NCBI RefSeq assembly: GCF_030813495.1
Contig: NZ_JAUSUI010000002.1
Coordinates: 601,152 to 665,151 of the forward strand
Direction of reading: 5' to 3'
Length of the DNA: 64,000 nucleotides
Source of the DNA: Ancylobacter polymorphus
GTDB taxonomy: Bacteria > Pseudomonadota > Alphaproteobacteria > Rhizobiales > Xanthobacteraceae
Under the pieces are notes generated by a model, which saw only the letters and a list, made by a program, of their open reading frames with translations, was not told the origin of the DNA and ran no database searches. A program made the position numbers and the translations under genes. Below are positions 54,281 through 63,722 of the stretch, piece by piece (within the stretch, counting starts at the first letter, position 1; the number at the start of each line of letters is the position of its first letter).

Positions 54281-55948
54281 CTAAAGCTCCGTGCGCCGAT
54301 AGGCATAGTCGAGCCCGCCCATGCGGAACCAGCGATAGCCATAGGGTTCCAGGGTGAGCTCGTAGCGGCCCTTGGCGTCGCCCTGGGCGTGGTCTTCCGA
54401 GAGCAGGTTGACGAGCCGGTTCGGCTCGCCTTCCGGCGCCACCAGGGAGAAGCGGACGGTCACCCCCTCGGGGTGGAAATTGTGCAGGAACACGGCGACG
54501 TTGTTGCGCCACTCATAGCGCAGGCACAGCACGGCGTCGTGGCCGACATCCACCACCTCGAACGCGCCCCAGCCGATTTCCTGCGTCTCCTGCCGGGTGC
54601 GGATCATCCGCTCCATCCAGTTGAGGAAGGAGTCCGGGTCGCGCCGCTGGTCGGCGACATTGACCTGTTCCCAGCCATAGACGCCCTCGGAAATGACCGG
54701 CAGATAGGTCTTTTCCGCCGAGCTGAAGCCGCCCTGCTTCTCGTTCGACCATTGCATGGGCGTGCGGGCGCAGTAGCGCTCGGGCAGGCTGAGATCGTCG
54801 CCCATGCCGATCTCGTCGCCATAGCGCAGCACCGGCGTGCCGGGCAGCGAGAGCATGAGGCTGTAGGCCAGTTCCATCATCCGGCGGTCGCCCTTGAGCA
54901 TCGGCGCCAGCCGGCGGCGGATGCCGCGGTCATAGAGCTGCATCGACTTGTCCGGCCCGAAGGCGGCGAACACCTCTTCCCGCTGCTTTTCGGTCAGCCG
55001 GCCGAGGTCGAGTTCGTCATGATTGCGCAGGAACAGGCCCCATTGCGCGGTGGCATAGTCCGGCCGCGTGGCATTGAGCGCCTTGACCAGCGGCTTCATG
55101 TCGGCGCTGGCGAGCGCGTAGAACAGCGACTGGTTGACCTGGAAATTGAACATCATGTGCATGCGGTCGCCGTCCTCGCCGAAATATTTCTTGTCGTCTT
55201 CGGGAAGGATGTTGGCTTCCGCGAGAATGATCGCGTCGCCGCGCCGCCACTGCAGGAATTCGCGGAAGGTGCGCAGCATGTTGAAATGCTCGACCGGCGT
55301 GCCGCCGACCTCCGCCCCCTTCTCCGCGATCACGAACGGCACCGCGTCCATGCGGAAGCCGGACACGCCGAGCTGCAGCCAGAAGCCCATGATGCGCAGA
55401 ATTTCCGCCTGCACGTCGGGATTGGCGGTGTTGAGGTCGGGCTGGAAATCGTAGAAGCGGTGGAAATAATATTCCTTAGCCACCTTGTCATAGGTCCAGG
55501 TGGTTTTCTGCACCCCGGGGAAGACCATGCCCTCATGGGCGTTTTTCGGCTTCTTCTTCGACCACACATACCAGTCGCGATAGGGCGAGTTGGGGTCCGA
55601 GCGGGCGGATTTGAACCAGGGATGCTGGTTCGAGGTGTGGTTGACCACGAGGTCGATCAGCACCCGCATGCCGCGCTGCCGGGCGGCGTGGGTGAATTCG
55701 ACGAAATCCCCCAGCGTGCCGTAGCGCGGATCGATGCCGTAATAATCGGCGACATCATAGCCGTCGTCGCCGCCGGGCGAGACCTGGAACGGCATGAGCC
55801 AGATGGCGGTGACGCCGAGGCCGTGGAGATAATCGAGCCGCCGCATCAGGCCGCGGAAATCGCCTGTCCCATCGCCGTTCGAATCCATGAAGCCTTCGAC
55901 GGAAAGGCAATAGACGATGGCGTTCTTGTACCAGAGATCGGTGATCAC
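54281..55948 (-). CDS. GH13 enzyme, trehalose synthase / alpha-amylase-like
   Basis: A 555-residue GH13 protein. LWYKNAIVYCLSVEGFMDSN, PFQVSPGGDDGYDVADYYGI, region I DLVVNHTSNQHPWF, region II GFRMDAVPF, region III ILAEANILPED and region IV FLRNHDELDL match TreS-type enzymes, which interconvert maltose and trehalose; the DDGYDVADYYGI motif favours that group over plain amylase. No fused maltokinase. GTG 55948 follows GGGAGC; a TTG 36 bp upstream is possible. Together with the alpha-glucosidase and osmoprotectant importer this could supply compatible solute metabolism. Confidence 0.88.
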   Translation of the reverse strand: MITDLWYKNAIVYCLSVEGFMDSNGDGTGDFRGLMRRLDYLHGLGVTAIWLMPFQVSPGGDDGYDVADYYGIDPRYGTLGDFVEFTHAARQRGMRVLIDLVVNHTSNQHPWFKSARSDPNSPYRDWYVWSKKKPKNAHEGMVFPGVQKTTWTYDKVAKEYYFHRFYDFQPDLNTANPDVQAEILRIMGFWLQLGVSGFRMDAVPFVIAEKGAEVGGTPVEHFNMLRTFREFLQWRRGDAIILAEANILPEDDKKYFGEDGDRMHMMFNFQVNQSLFYALASADMKPLVKALNATRPDYATAQWGLFLRNHDELDLGRLTEKQREEVFAAFGPDKSMQLYDRGIRRRLAPMLKGDRRMMELAYSLMLSLPGTPVLRYGDEIGMGDDLSLPERYCARTPMQWSNEKQGGFSSAEKTYLPVISEGVYGWEQVNVADQRRDPDSFLNWMERMIRTRQETQEIGWGAFEVVDVGHDAVLCLRYEWRNNVAVFLHNFHPEGVTVRFSLVAPEGEPNRLVNLLSEDHAQGDAKGRYELTLEPYGYRWFRMGGLDYAYRRTEL

Positions 55949-56018
55949 GCGCGGCGCTCCCGGAAAGAAAGTCCCGGGGCGCAACGTTTCATGCGGCGCA
56001 AGCGTTCCTCGCGCGCCG

Positions 56019-56363
56019 TCAGGGCATCATGCGCATGTGCTGGTCGTAGAGGATCCAGATGGTGCCGGACACCATGATGAGCAGGATCAGCACGGTGAAC
56101 AGGATGAGCAGGAGGTCGTCGCGGTGCGAGCGCTGAAGGTCGATGTGCAGGAAGTAGCGCAGATGCACCACCGCCTGCACCACGGCGAGCAGCCCCAAAG
56201 CGGCGAGGGCGGCGGCGCCGCTGAACAGATCGAACCACACCACGGCGAAGGCGCCGGTGGTCAGTACCAGCGCGAGAACGAGGCCGATCACATAGGAGCG
56301 GCGCTCATGGCCCTCGTCCTCGATGTCGCTGGCCGGCAAGTTGGCGGGAGCGCGGTTGCTCAT
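56019..56363 (-). CDS. cyoD: cytochrome bo quinol oxidase subunit IV
   Basis: Small membrane subunit of 114 residues with three helices: SYVIGLVLALVLTTGAFAVV, AALAALGLLAVVQAVVHLRY (with FLHID) and LLLILFTVLILLIMVSGTIW. These match CyoD; the length is normal (E. coli 109). Last gene of cyoABCD. ATGA overlap with cyoC. Confidence 0.93.
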   Translation of the reverse strand: MSNRAPANLPASDIEDEGHERRSYVIGLVLALVLTTGAFAVVWFDLFSGAAALAALGLLAVVQAVVHLRYFLHIDLQRSHRDDLLLILFTVLILLIMVSGTIWILYDQHMRMMP

Positions 56364-56992
56364 GACACCACCCCGTAGAGGTAGACAAAGGTGAAGATGC
56401 CGATCCAGACCACGTCCAGCATGTGCCAGAACAAAGCGAGCCGCATCAGCCGCAGCTTCACCGCCGGGCTGAGGCCGAACACCACCACCTGCACCGCCAT
56501 GACCGCCATCCACACCAGCCCCGACGAGACATGCAGCGCATGGGTGCCGGTGAGCAGGTAATAGGCGGAGAGGAAACCGCTGGTCTGCGGCGTGGCGCCG
56601 TGGGCGGTGACCATCACGTAATAATCGTGCAGCTCCATGCCCACGAAGCCGGCGCCGAGCAGGCCGGTGACGAGCAGCCAGCCGAGCACGCCGCGCCGGT
56701 TCTCGCGGTACTTCATCTCCAGCATGGCGAAGCCGAAGGCGAAGCTGGAGAACAGCAGCAGCAGCGTCTCCAGGAAGGCGGCGGTGAGGTCGAACACCTC
56801 GGCGGGCCGGGGGCCTTCGGCGATGCCCTGCACGCTCATCGCGGCATAGGTCGCGAACAGCACTGCGAACAGCACCAGATCGCTCATCAGGAAGATCCAG
56901 AAGCCGAACAGCACCTCTTCGGCGGCTTCGTGGCTTTCGGGATCGGTGCCGGCGAGATTGATGCCGGGATGGAGGCGTTCGGAAAGGCTCAT
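56360..56992 (-). CDS. cyoC: cytochrome bo quinol oxidase subunit III
   Basis: Five-helix subunit of 210 residues. FGFWIFLMSDLVLFAVLFAT, FGFAMLEMKYRENRRGVLGW, FVGMELHDYYVMVTAHGATP and FLSAYYLLTGTHALHVSSGL are CyoC/CoxC signatures. ATGA overlap with cyoB before it and cyoD after it. Confidence 0.94.
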   Translation of the reverse strand: MSLSERLHPGINLAGTDPESHEAAEEVLFGFWIFLMSDLVLFAVLFATYAAMSVQGIAEGPRPAEVFDLTAAFLETLLLLFSSFAFGFAMLEMKYRENRRGVLGWLLVTGLLGAGFVGMELHDYYVMVTAHGATPQTSGFLSAYYLLTGTHALHVSSGLVWMAVMAVQVVVFGLSPAVKLRLMRLALFWHMLDVVWIGIFTFVYLYGVVS

Positions 56993-59118
56993 CGCGTCAC
57001 CTCCACGGCTGCGCCGGCGGCGAGGGCGCCGGCGCTTGCTTCCAGGCTTTCCGGGATGGCACGGCCCCGGTTCGCCGCCGTCATTTCCTGATCGCGGGTC
57101 ACGCCCGGCGTGGCGCGCACGGCGGCGAGGAAGGCCTCGTTCGCCGCCTTCACCGTCGCTGCCGGCACGATCTCTTCCGTGTGCGTGGCGAAGGAGCGGG
57201 CGATCACCACTGCCCAGATGAGAACGAAGGAGACGATCACCAGCCACCAGATGTGCCAGACGAGGCCGAAGGCCCAGGCGCAGGCGAACAGGCCGATAAG
57301 CGGCGCGGTCGCGGTGTTGCGCGGTACCTCGATATCCTCATAGGCCGCCGGGGAGCGATAGGCGGTGCCGTCCTTCTTGGCTTCATAGAAGGCGTCGCGC
57401 GCCGTCACCTGCGGCAGCACGGCGAAGTTCCAGGCCGGGGGCGGGGAGGGGATCGACCATTCCAGCGCCCGCCCGTCCCAGGGGTCACCCAGCGGCGCCG
57501 CGAGTTCGGCCCGCCGGCGCACCGACACGACGATCTGCATCACCATGAAGGCAAAGCCGGCGAGGATCAGCGCCGCGCCGAGCATCGCAAGGGCGAACCA
57601 GGGCAGATAGTCGGGGTTGGACCAGGTGAAGGTGCGCCGCGTCGCCCCCATCATCCCGAGCCAGTAGAGCGGGAAGAAGGCCAGCAGGAAGCCGGGCGCG
57701 AAGCACCAGAAGGAGGCGCGGCCCAGCCCCTCATGCAGCCGGAAGCCGAACGCCTTGGGGAACCAGAACTGCACCGCCGCGAACATGCCGAACAGCACGC
57801 CGGGGATGATCATGTTGTGGAAATGCGCCACCAGGAACAGCGTGTTGTGGACCTGGAAGTCGATGCCCGGATTGGCCAGCAGCACCCCGGTCATGCCGCC
57901 GAGGATGAAGGTGAGCAGGAAGTTGATGTGGAACAGCATCGCCGTGGTGAGGCGGATGCGCCCGCCCACCATGGTGAGCAGCCAGTCATAGACCTTCACC
58001 CCCGTCGGTACGCCGATAATCATCGTGGCGATGCCGAAAATGGCGTTCACATTGGCGCTCTGGCCCATGGTGAAGAAGTGGTGCAGCCACACCGCGAAGG
58101 ACAGCACGGCAATGCACATGGTGGCGTAGACCAGCGAGGTGTAGCCATAGATGCGTTTGCTGGAATAGGTGGCCACCACTTCCGACCACACGCCGAAGGC
58201 CGGCAGGATGAGGATGTAGACCTCGGGGTGGCCGAACAGCCAGAACAGATTGGCGTAGTTCATCATGTTGCCGCCGTCGCCATTGGTGAAGAAATGGAAG
58301 CCGGCATAGCGGTCGAGGGCGAGCATGATGGTGGCGGCGGTCAGCGGCGCCATGGCGAAGATCATCAGGATCGACGTGCATAGCGTCGTCCAGGTGAACA
58401 GCGGCATGCGGAACAGCGACATGCCGGGGCAGCGCTTCTTGTAGATGGTGACGGCGAAGTTGAGACCCGTGAGCGTCGAGCCGATGGAGCCGAGCGACAC
58501 CGCCCAGATCCAGTAGTCGACGCCCTCTCCCGGGCTGAACTCGATGCCGGTGAAGGGCGGATAGGCGCTCCAGCCGCCGGTGGAGAACTGGCCCACCACC
58601 AGCGACACCATGATGAGCACCGCGCCCGCCATGGTCAGCATCAGCGAGATGGCGTTGAGCAGCGGGAAGGACACGTCGCGCGCGCCGATCTGCAGCGGCA
58701 TGACATAGTTCATCAGCCCGGTGATGAACGGCATGGCGACGAAGAAGATCATGATCGTGCCATGGGTGCTGAACAGCTGGCCGAAATGATCCGCCGAGAG
58801 GAAGCCGCCGCCATCGGTGGCGGCAAGCTGCTGGGCGCGCATCAGCGCCGCCTCGATCACCGCGCGGGCGAACATCACCAGCGCGAGGACGATGTACATG
58901 ATGCCGACCTTCTTATGGTCGACGCTGGTCAGCCAGTCGCGCCACAGCGGCACCCACCAGCCCTTCACCGTAAGCAGGACGACCGTGCCCAGCGCGCCGA
59001 GCACGGCGATGGAGCCGGCGCCCGAGGCGATGGCCTCGCTGAGCGAGGGATTCTCGATCATCCCGGCAAAGACGAAGGAGGTCCACTTGATCTGGCCGAA
59101 GATCAGCTCCCAATTCAT
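56989..59118 (-). CDS. cyoB: cytochrome bo quinol oxidase subunit I
   Basis: Catalytic heme-copper subunit of 709 residues (E. coli 663) that reduces oxygen to water and pumps protons. STHGTIMIFFVAMPFITGLM contains a heme ligand region; FWLFGHPEVYILILPAFGVW is the CuB/active-site Tyr motif, VWLHHFFTMG the further CuB histidines, and LVAHFHNMIIPGVLFGM the heme histidines. The extra helices and basic C-terminal part are typical of quinol oxidases. Start 59118 overlaps cyoA by 4 bp. Confidence 0.97.
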   Translation of the reverse strand: MNWELIFGQIKWTSFVFAGMIENPSLSEAIASGAGSIAVLGALGTVVLLTVKGWWVPLWRDWLTSVDHKKVGIMYIVLALVMFARAVIEAALMRAQQLAATDGGGFLSADHFGQLFSTHGTIMIFFVAMPFITGLMNYVMPLQIGARDVSFPLLNAISLMLTMAGAVLIMVSLVVGQFSTGGWSAYPPFTGIEFSPGEGVDYWIWAVSLGSIGSTLTGLNFAVTIYKKRCPGMSLFRMPLFTWTTLCTSILMIFAMAPLTAATIMLALDRYAGFHFFTNGDGGNMMNYANLFWLFGHPEVYILILPAFGVWSEVVATYSSKRIYGYTSLVYATMCIAVLSFAVWLHHFFTMGQSANVNAIFGIATMIIGVPTGVKVYDWLLTMVGGRIRLTTAMLFHINFLLTFILGGMTGVLLANPGIDFQVHNTLFLVAHFHNMIIPGVLFGMFAAVQFWFPKAFGFRLHEGLGRASFWCFAPGFLLAFFPLYWLGMMGATRRTFTWSNPDYLPWFALAMLGAALILAGFAFMVMQIVVSVRRRAELAAPLGDPWDGRALEWSIPSPPPAWNFAVLPQVTARDAFYEAKKDGTAYRSPAAYEDIEVPRNTATAPLIGLFACAWAFGLVWHIWWLVIVSFVLIWAVVIARSFATHTEEIVPAATVKAANEAFLAAVRATPGVTRDQEMTAANRGRAIPESLEASAGALAAGAAVEVTR

Positions 59119-60053
59119 TGTGCGGCCTCCGGCGTGTGGGCGTCATGCTGATGGGCGGCGGCCGGCGCAGCGGCGGCGGGCGTGCCCGTTCCCGCCGGCG
59201 CTTCGTGGCCCTGATGGCCCCCGGCCATGCCGGGCGCGAAGCTGGCGATGATCTGGTCGAACAGGCCCGGCGTGAACCGGCCATAGATGACGGGCTCGTT
59301 CACCACGGAAGGCGGCAGCAGCGCTTTGTAGCCGGCGGCGTCGAGGCCGGCCGGTTGCGCCTTGGCGCCAGTCACCCAGCTGGCGAAATCCTCCGCGCTC
59401 ACCACGCGGGTGGTGAAGGACTGGGTGGCAAAGCCGAGGCCGTTATACTGGGTGTTGCGCCCGGTGAAGTCGCCGGTCGCGTCGGCGATGAGGTTGAGCT
59501 GGGTCTGCATGCCGGCCATGGCGTAGATCTGGCCGGCGAGGCGCGGAACGATGAAGGACTGCATCACCGTGCCGCTGGTCAGCTTCAGCGTCACCGGCCG
59601 GTCCTTCGGCAGCACCAGCAGATCGAGCGTCGCCACGCCCTGTTCGGGATAGAGGAACAGGAATTTCCAGTCGAGCGCGATCACCTCCACCACCAGCGGT
59701 GCGGGCCCGAGCGGGCGGTAGGGGTCGTTCTTCAGCGTGTGATTCCACAGTGCCGTGCCGAGCGCGGCCACCAGCGCGACCGGAATGCCCCAGATGAGCA
59801 GTTCCAGCCCCCAGTTGAACTCCCAGTCCGGGCGGTAGGTGCCCTTGCCGCCGCGCCGGTAGCGCAGCAGCACGAGGGGCAGGGCGACGAACATCGGCAC
59901 GATGACGATGAGCATCAGCGCGCTGATCGTGCCGAAATGCGAGAGCTGCGCCGCCGCCACCGGCCCGGCGGGTTCGAGAAAGCCCGCGGCGGAGGCCGCG
60001 CATGGCATGGCCAGGGCCGTTACTCCGGCCATCAATCCCCTCAACCTCAACAC
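59115..60053 (-). CDS. cyoA: cytochrome bo quinol oxidase subunit II
   Basis: Membrane-anchored subunit II, 312 residues: signal region ending CAASAAG, two helices (ISALMLIVIVPMFVALPLVL and LELLIWGIPVALVAALGTAL), then a cupredoxin domain (LDWKFLFLYPEQGVATLDLL, VMQSFIVPRLAGQIYAMAGM). The CuA cysteine pair is absent, so it oxidises quinol, not cytochrome c. A His/Ala/Pro-rich C-terminal tail (AAAHQHDAHTPEAAQ) is unusual. Start is GTG 60053, with ATG 60032 possible. First gene of cyoABCD; cyoE (heme O synthase) is not in the window. Confidence 0.93.
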   Translation of the reverse strand: MLRLRGLMAGVTALAMPCAASAAGFLEPAGPVAAAQLSHFGTISALMLIVIVPMFVALPLVLLRYRRGGKGTYRPDWEFNWGLELLIWGIPVALVAALGTALWNHTLKNDPYRPLGPAPLVVEVIALDWKFLFLYPEQGVATLDLLVLPKDRPVTLKLTSGTVMQSFIVPRLAGQIYAMAGMQTQLNLIADATGDFTGRNTQYNGLGFATQSFTTRVVSAEDFASWVTGAKAQPAGLDAAGYKALLPPSVVNEPVIYGRFTPGLFDQIIASFAPGMAGGHQGHEAPAGTGTPAAAAPAAAHQHDAHTPEAAQ

Positions 60054-60262
60054 GGCCCCCTTGCGACTGTCGCGCGCCTCTCATGTGAAGACATCGACCC
60101 GTTCCCCGCTTGCAGAAAAGCACGAAAGGCGACGGAATTCACCGTCCCCCGCGGAGCAGATTGCGGAAAAGTCATGACCGCCGGATGGCGGGGACGTGGC
60201 CGAGGGGGCGGCTCGCTCGCTCCGGCGGGGGAAGGGCGACTGTTCAATCCGGACAGGATGGC

Positions 60263-60268
60263 TATAAT
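60263..60268 (+). promoter_or_regulatory. -10 box for the efflux operon
   Basis: A perfect TATAAT, rare in this GC-rich DNA, lies 37 bp before the GTG of the FUSC gene. The -35 position holds only TGTTCA-like sequence. Predicted start near 60275. Confidence 0.5.
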
Positions 60269-60304
60269 CGCGCGACGCAGCGTCACGTTGAAGGCAGGTT
60301 CTAG

Positions 60305-62401
60305 GTGCGACTTAGTCACTCTTTGCCGCGTGACAATAGACCCGGATTTTTACTGAATCCGAACTGGCGCACTCTTCTGTTCTCTTCGCGCCTCGCGGTG
60401 GCAGCCATCGTCGCGCTCGCCCTTGCTTACTGGCTTGAGCTTCAGGAGCCGCAATGGGCGATCCTGACCGTCTACCTGCTCACCCAGTCCTCGACCGGGG
60501 CGGCGCTGGCCAAGGGGGCGTTCCGCTTCCTCGGCACCATCCTCGCCGCGCTCTATGGCCTCACGGCCGTCAAACTGTTCTCGCAGGACCCGCTTCTCCT
60601 CGTCGGCAGCGCGATGGGCTGGACCTTCCTGTGCTATTACGGCGCCGCGCGGGCGCGCAATTTCACCGCCTATGGCTTCATGCTCGCGGGTTTCACCGGG
60701 CTGCTGGTGATCTTTCAGGGTGCGGCTGCGCCGGATGCGGCCTGGCTGGTGGCGCTGGACCGGGTGAGCGAGATCAGCATCGGCATTGCCTGCGCCACGC
60801 TCGCCGGCGCGCTGGTGGTGCCGGACCATGCCGGCACGCAGCTGCGTGGGCTGATGGCCACATCGCGCCGCGCCCTTGCCGCCCATTGCGCCCTCGCCCT
60901 GCGGGCGGCGAGCCCCGGCGCGCGGGTGATCGACGATCGCAACGCCCTGCTGCCGCTTCTGGTGAAGTTCGACGCGCTGCGCTCCTATAGCCGCTTCGAG
61001 GCGGTGGAGATGCGCGCCGACCGCGCCCGCATGGACGAGGTCACGCGCCGCTTTCTCGGCGTACTGGCGCAGGCGCGCCTGCTGCATCTGCGGCTCGCCG
61101 GGGGCGGCATGGCCGACACGCCGGAGCTTGCCCCGATGCGGGCGGCGCTGGAGCGGGCGGCGGCGGTGCTGGAGCGCCGCGCGGCGGCGCCTGCCCTGCC
61201 GGAGAACCGCGCAGGCTGCGCCGAACTGTCCCGCCTGCGCCGCGACCTCGCCGCCCTCGGCCGCCAGATCGCGCAGACGGAGCACGGCCTGCCGTTCGAG
61301 GCGCGGGCGGAGGCGGTGCTGATCTGCCGGCAGGCGGCGGAAATGCTGCGCGGCCTCGCGCTGCTGTTCGTGGCCGAAGGCGCGGTGTTTCGGCCGCAGC
61401 CCGCCGGCGCTGCGCCGAGCAAGGAGGCGCGGCGGAGCGCCCAGGCCTCCGCTGTCATGCAGGGCGCCCGGGCCGCGCTGGCGCTGCTGGTGTTCTGTGC
61501 CATCTGGTACGCCACGCAATGGGACCAGGGCCTTGCCGGCATCACCGGCCTCGCGCTGATGAACTATCAATGCGTGAACACTGACGATCCGGCCAAGCTC
61601 GGCTGGCCCTATTTGCGGGCGGTGGCGGCGGCGTGCCTCGCCGCCTATGCCACGATGGGCTTCATCTATCCCTGGCTCGAAGGCTTCGCGGCGCTGGCGC
61701 TGTTCCTGCTGGCGGTGCTGGTGCCGGCGGGGCTGCTCATCGGCACGCCGCGCTATGCCCGCGCGGCGGGCACGTTCACCATCTTCTATGTCGCGGCGGC
61801 AGCGACGGGGAATGTCTTCACCCCCGACCCGCTGGCCTTCGCCAATTTCTGCTTCGCCCTCGCCTTCGGCATGTTCGTCTGCCTCATGGTGGCGCGCCTC
61901 GTGCCGGTGACGGCGGAGGGCGCCCGCCGCCGCGTGGCGGCGCGCACGCGCGCGGCGCTTCTTCCCGACGTGGCACGCGGCCTGCGGCCCGCCGCGCCGG
62001 CGTCGCGCGAGATACTGGAATCGCTCGGCGCGCTGCTGCCGCAGATGTCGCTGGCGCGCCCCGCTCACGACATGCTGGCGCGCGGCCTTCTCGCCAGCGC
62101 CGCCAGCGCGTGGGAACTCGGGCGGTTGAGGCGGATCGCGGACAGCCCGGCTCTGCCGGAGCGGCTGCGCGGGACCATGCGCGACGGACTTGCCATTTTC
62201 GCCGCCGCTCCCGGCGGGCCGCCTCTGGCGGCTGAAGAGGCTCTGGCGCGGATCAGGTCCGCGCTGGCGGGGGAGGCGTGGCCGGAAGGCCCGGCCTCGC
62301 CGCTGCTGGTGGAGGCGGCGGCCAGCCTGTGCTTTCTGGAGGACCGGCTGAGTCGCGACCACGCCTTCCGCGCCTTCGTCTTTGGCGAGGAACGCGCATG
62401 A
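60305..62401 (+). CDS. FUSC-family aromatic acid exporter (AaeB-like)
   Basis: Inner-membrane protein of 698 residues with two FUSC modules: six helices at ~30-170 (LFSSRLAVAAIVALALAYWL, QWAILTVYLLTQSSTGAALA) and a second set at ~385-530 (AALALLVFCAIWYATQWDQG, FLLAVLVPAGLLIGTPRYAR), each followed by a cytoplasmic helical part. AaeB exports p-hydroxybenzoate and similar aromatic carboxylates together with the membrane-fusion protein AaeA. The start is a GTG; ATGA overlap links it to the next gene. Confidence 0.92.
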   Translation: MRLSHSLPRDNRPGFLLNPNWRTLLFSSRLAVAAIVALALAYWLELQEPQWAILTVYLLTQSSTGAALAKGAFRFLGTILAALYGLTAVKLFSQDPLLLVGSAMGWTFLCYYGAARARNFTAYGFMLAGFTGLLVIFQGAAAPDAAWLVALDRVSEISIGIACATLAGALVVPDHAGTQLRGLMATSRRALAAHCALALRAASPGARVIDDRNALLPLLVKFDALRSYSRFEAVEMRADRARMDEVTRRFLGVLAQARLLHLRLAGGGMADTPELAPMRAALERAAAVLERRAAAPALPENRAGCAELSRLRRDLAALGRQIAQTEHGLPFEARAEAVLICRQAAEMLRGLALLFVAEGAVFRPQPAGAAPSKEARRSAQASAVMQGARAALALLVFCAIWYATQWDQGLAGITGLALMNYQCVNTDDPAKLGWPYLRAVAAACLAAYATMGFIYPWLEGFAALALFLLAVLVPAGLLIGTPRYARAAGTFTIFYVAAAATGNVFTPDPLAFANFCFALAFGMFVCLMVARLVPVTAEGARRRVAARTRAALLPDVARGLRPAAPASREILESLGALLPQMSLARPAHDMLARGLLASAASAWELGRLRRIADSPALPERLRGTMRDGLAIFAAAPGGPPLAAEEALARIRSALAGEAWPEGPASPLLVEAAASLCFLEDRLSRDHAFRAFVFGEERA

Positions 62402-62631
62402 CGTGGAATCCGCTGTTTCACACCCTCGATCTCTTCGGCTTCTACCTGCCGCCGGTGCTGCTCTGGGCGCTGGTGGCCCTGCTGCCCTTCTTCGCCCTGA
62501 GCCGGCTGGCGCAGGCATGCGGGCTCTACGCCTTCGTCTGGCATCGTCCGCTGTTCGATGCCGCACTTTATGTGATCGTCCTGGTGGCCCTCACCCTCGG
62601 GCTGCCGCTGCTGACAGGAGGGCCGGCATGA
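62398..62631 (+). CDS. DUF1656 small membrane protein (AaeX-like)
   Basis: 77 residues with two helices: HTLDLFGFYLPPVLLWALVA and FDAALYVIVLVALTLGLPLL. DUF1656/AaeX always sits between or beside the FUSC transporter and its fusion protein. Four-bp ATGA overlaps with both neighbours. Confidence 0.93.
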   Translation: MTWNPLFHTLDLFGFYLPPVLLWALVALLPFFALSRLAQACGLYAFVWHRPLFDAALYVIVLVALTLGLPLLTGGPA

Positions 62632-63506
62632 GCGGGCGCAGCGTGATCCGTGTCGCGGTGACGGTGGCCACCGTCGCCGTCGCCGCCTTCGCCGGGTGGC
62701 AGTTCTGGACCTATTACCTGCTCTCGCCCTGGACCCGCGACGCGCGGGTGCTGGCCGATGTGCTGCGCGTGGCGCCCGATGTGTCGGGCCTCATCAGCAC
62801 CATCCATGTGCGCGACAACCAGACGGTGCAGAAAGGCGACCTCCTGTTCGAGATCGACCCGGAGCGGTTTCAGGCCGCGCTGAACCTCGCCCGCGCCGAT
62901 GTGGCGATGAAGGCGGAAGCGGCAGCGCTGGCGCAGGAAAATGCCCGCCGCTTCCAGACACTGCAGCGCGAGGACAGCCCGGGCTTTTCCATCGAGGCCG
63001 GCGAAAGCATGCAGACCCGCGCCGCCGAGGCGGCGGCGGCGCTGCGTGTGGCGCAGGCTGAGCTGACCATCGCGGAAATCAACATGCGCCGCAGCCGCGT
63101 GCATGCGGCGGTGAGCGGCTATGTCACCAACCTGACCGCCGTCGCCGGCGACTTCGCCACGGCGGGGCAGGGGGTGCTGGCGATCGTCGATTCCAGCTCC
63201 TTCTATGTCTATGGCTACTTCATGGAAACCAAGGTTCCGCAGATCAGGATAGGCGCCCCGGCCAAGGTGGAGCTGATGGCGGGGAACCTTGTGCTGGACG
63301 GGGTGGTGGAAGGAATGGCGCGCGCCATCGCCAATCCCGACGATGCGGCCGGCCTGCTGGCGCGGGTCGATCCGCAGTTCAGCTGGATCCGTCTGGCCCA
63401 ACGTCTTCCCGTGCGGATCAAACTTGAAGCGCTGCCGCCCGATGTGCGCCTCGCCGCCGGCATGTCGGCGACGGTGGTGATAAAGCCGGCGGAAGCGGCG
63501 CCCTGA
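62628..63506 (+). CDS. HlyD-family membrane-fusion protein (AaeA-like)
   Basis: Periplasmic adaptor of 292 residues anchored by one N-terminal helix (IRVAVTVATVAVAAFAGWQF). LSPWTRDARVLADVLRVAPD, then VSGLISTIHVRDNQTVQKGD and LLFEIDPERFQAALNLARAD form the lipoyl half; a coiled coil follows, then SRVHAAVSGYVTNLTAVAGD and the beta-barrel IVDSSSFYVYGYFMETKVPQ. Third gene of the operon; no outer-membrane factor is adjacent, as for E. coli aaeXAB. Confidence 0.95.
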   Translation: MSGRSVIRVAVTVATVAVAAFAGWQFWTYYLLSPWTRDARVLADVLRVAPDVSGLISTIHVRDNQTVQKGDLLFEIDPERFQAALNLARADVAMKAEAAALAQENARRFQTLQREDSPGFSIEAGESMQTRAAEAAAALRVAQAELTIAEINMRRSRVHAAVSGYVTNLTAVAGDFATAGQGVLAIVDSSSFYVYGYFMETKVPQIRIGAPAKVELMAGNLVLDGVVEGMARAIANPDDAAGLLARVDPQFSWIRLAQRLPVRIKLEALPPDVRLAAGMSATVVIKPAEAAP

Positions 63507-63507
63507 A

Positions 63508-63604
63508 GCAATTCCCGCAAAAGCGCAGAGCGGTTTTGCGACCGGAATTGCGCAGAGTCAGAGAGCTAGAGCAGGTCCGATGAATGTGAATTCACCGAAC
63601 CTGC
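63508..63604. repeat. two palindromes after the efflux operon
   Basis: GCAATTCC...GGAATTGC (63508-63551) enclosing a GCAAAA/TTTTGC inner pair, then GCAGGT...ACCTGC (63571-63604) with an inner GTGAATTCAC-like core. The spacer GAGTCAGAGAGCTAGAGCAG resembles the spacer of the 54.2-kb element, so the two may belong to one mosaic repeat family. Confidence 0.65.
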
Positions 63605-63722
63605 TTAGCCCGCCTTGAAGGCGCTGACCGGCGCCCACGGCGGGGCGGATTTTACCTTGGAACAAGGGTGCGGGGCTTCGGTTGGTTCAGCGGGGGGCGA
63701 AATCCAGGAAGGAGATTTCCCC

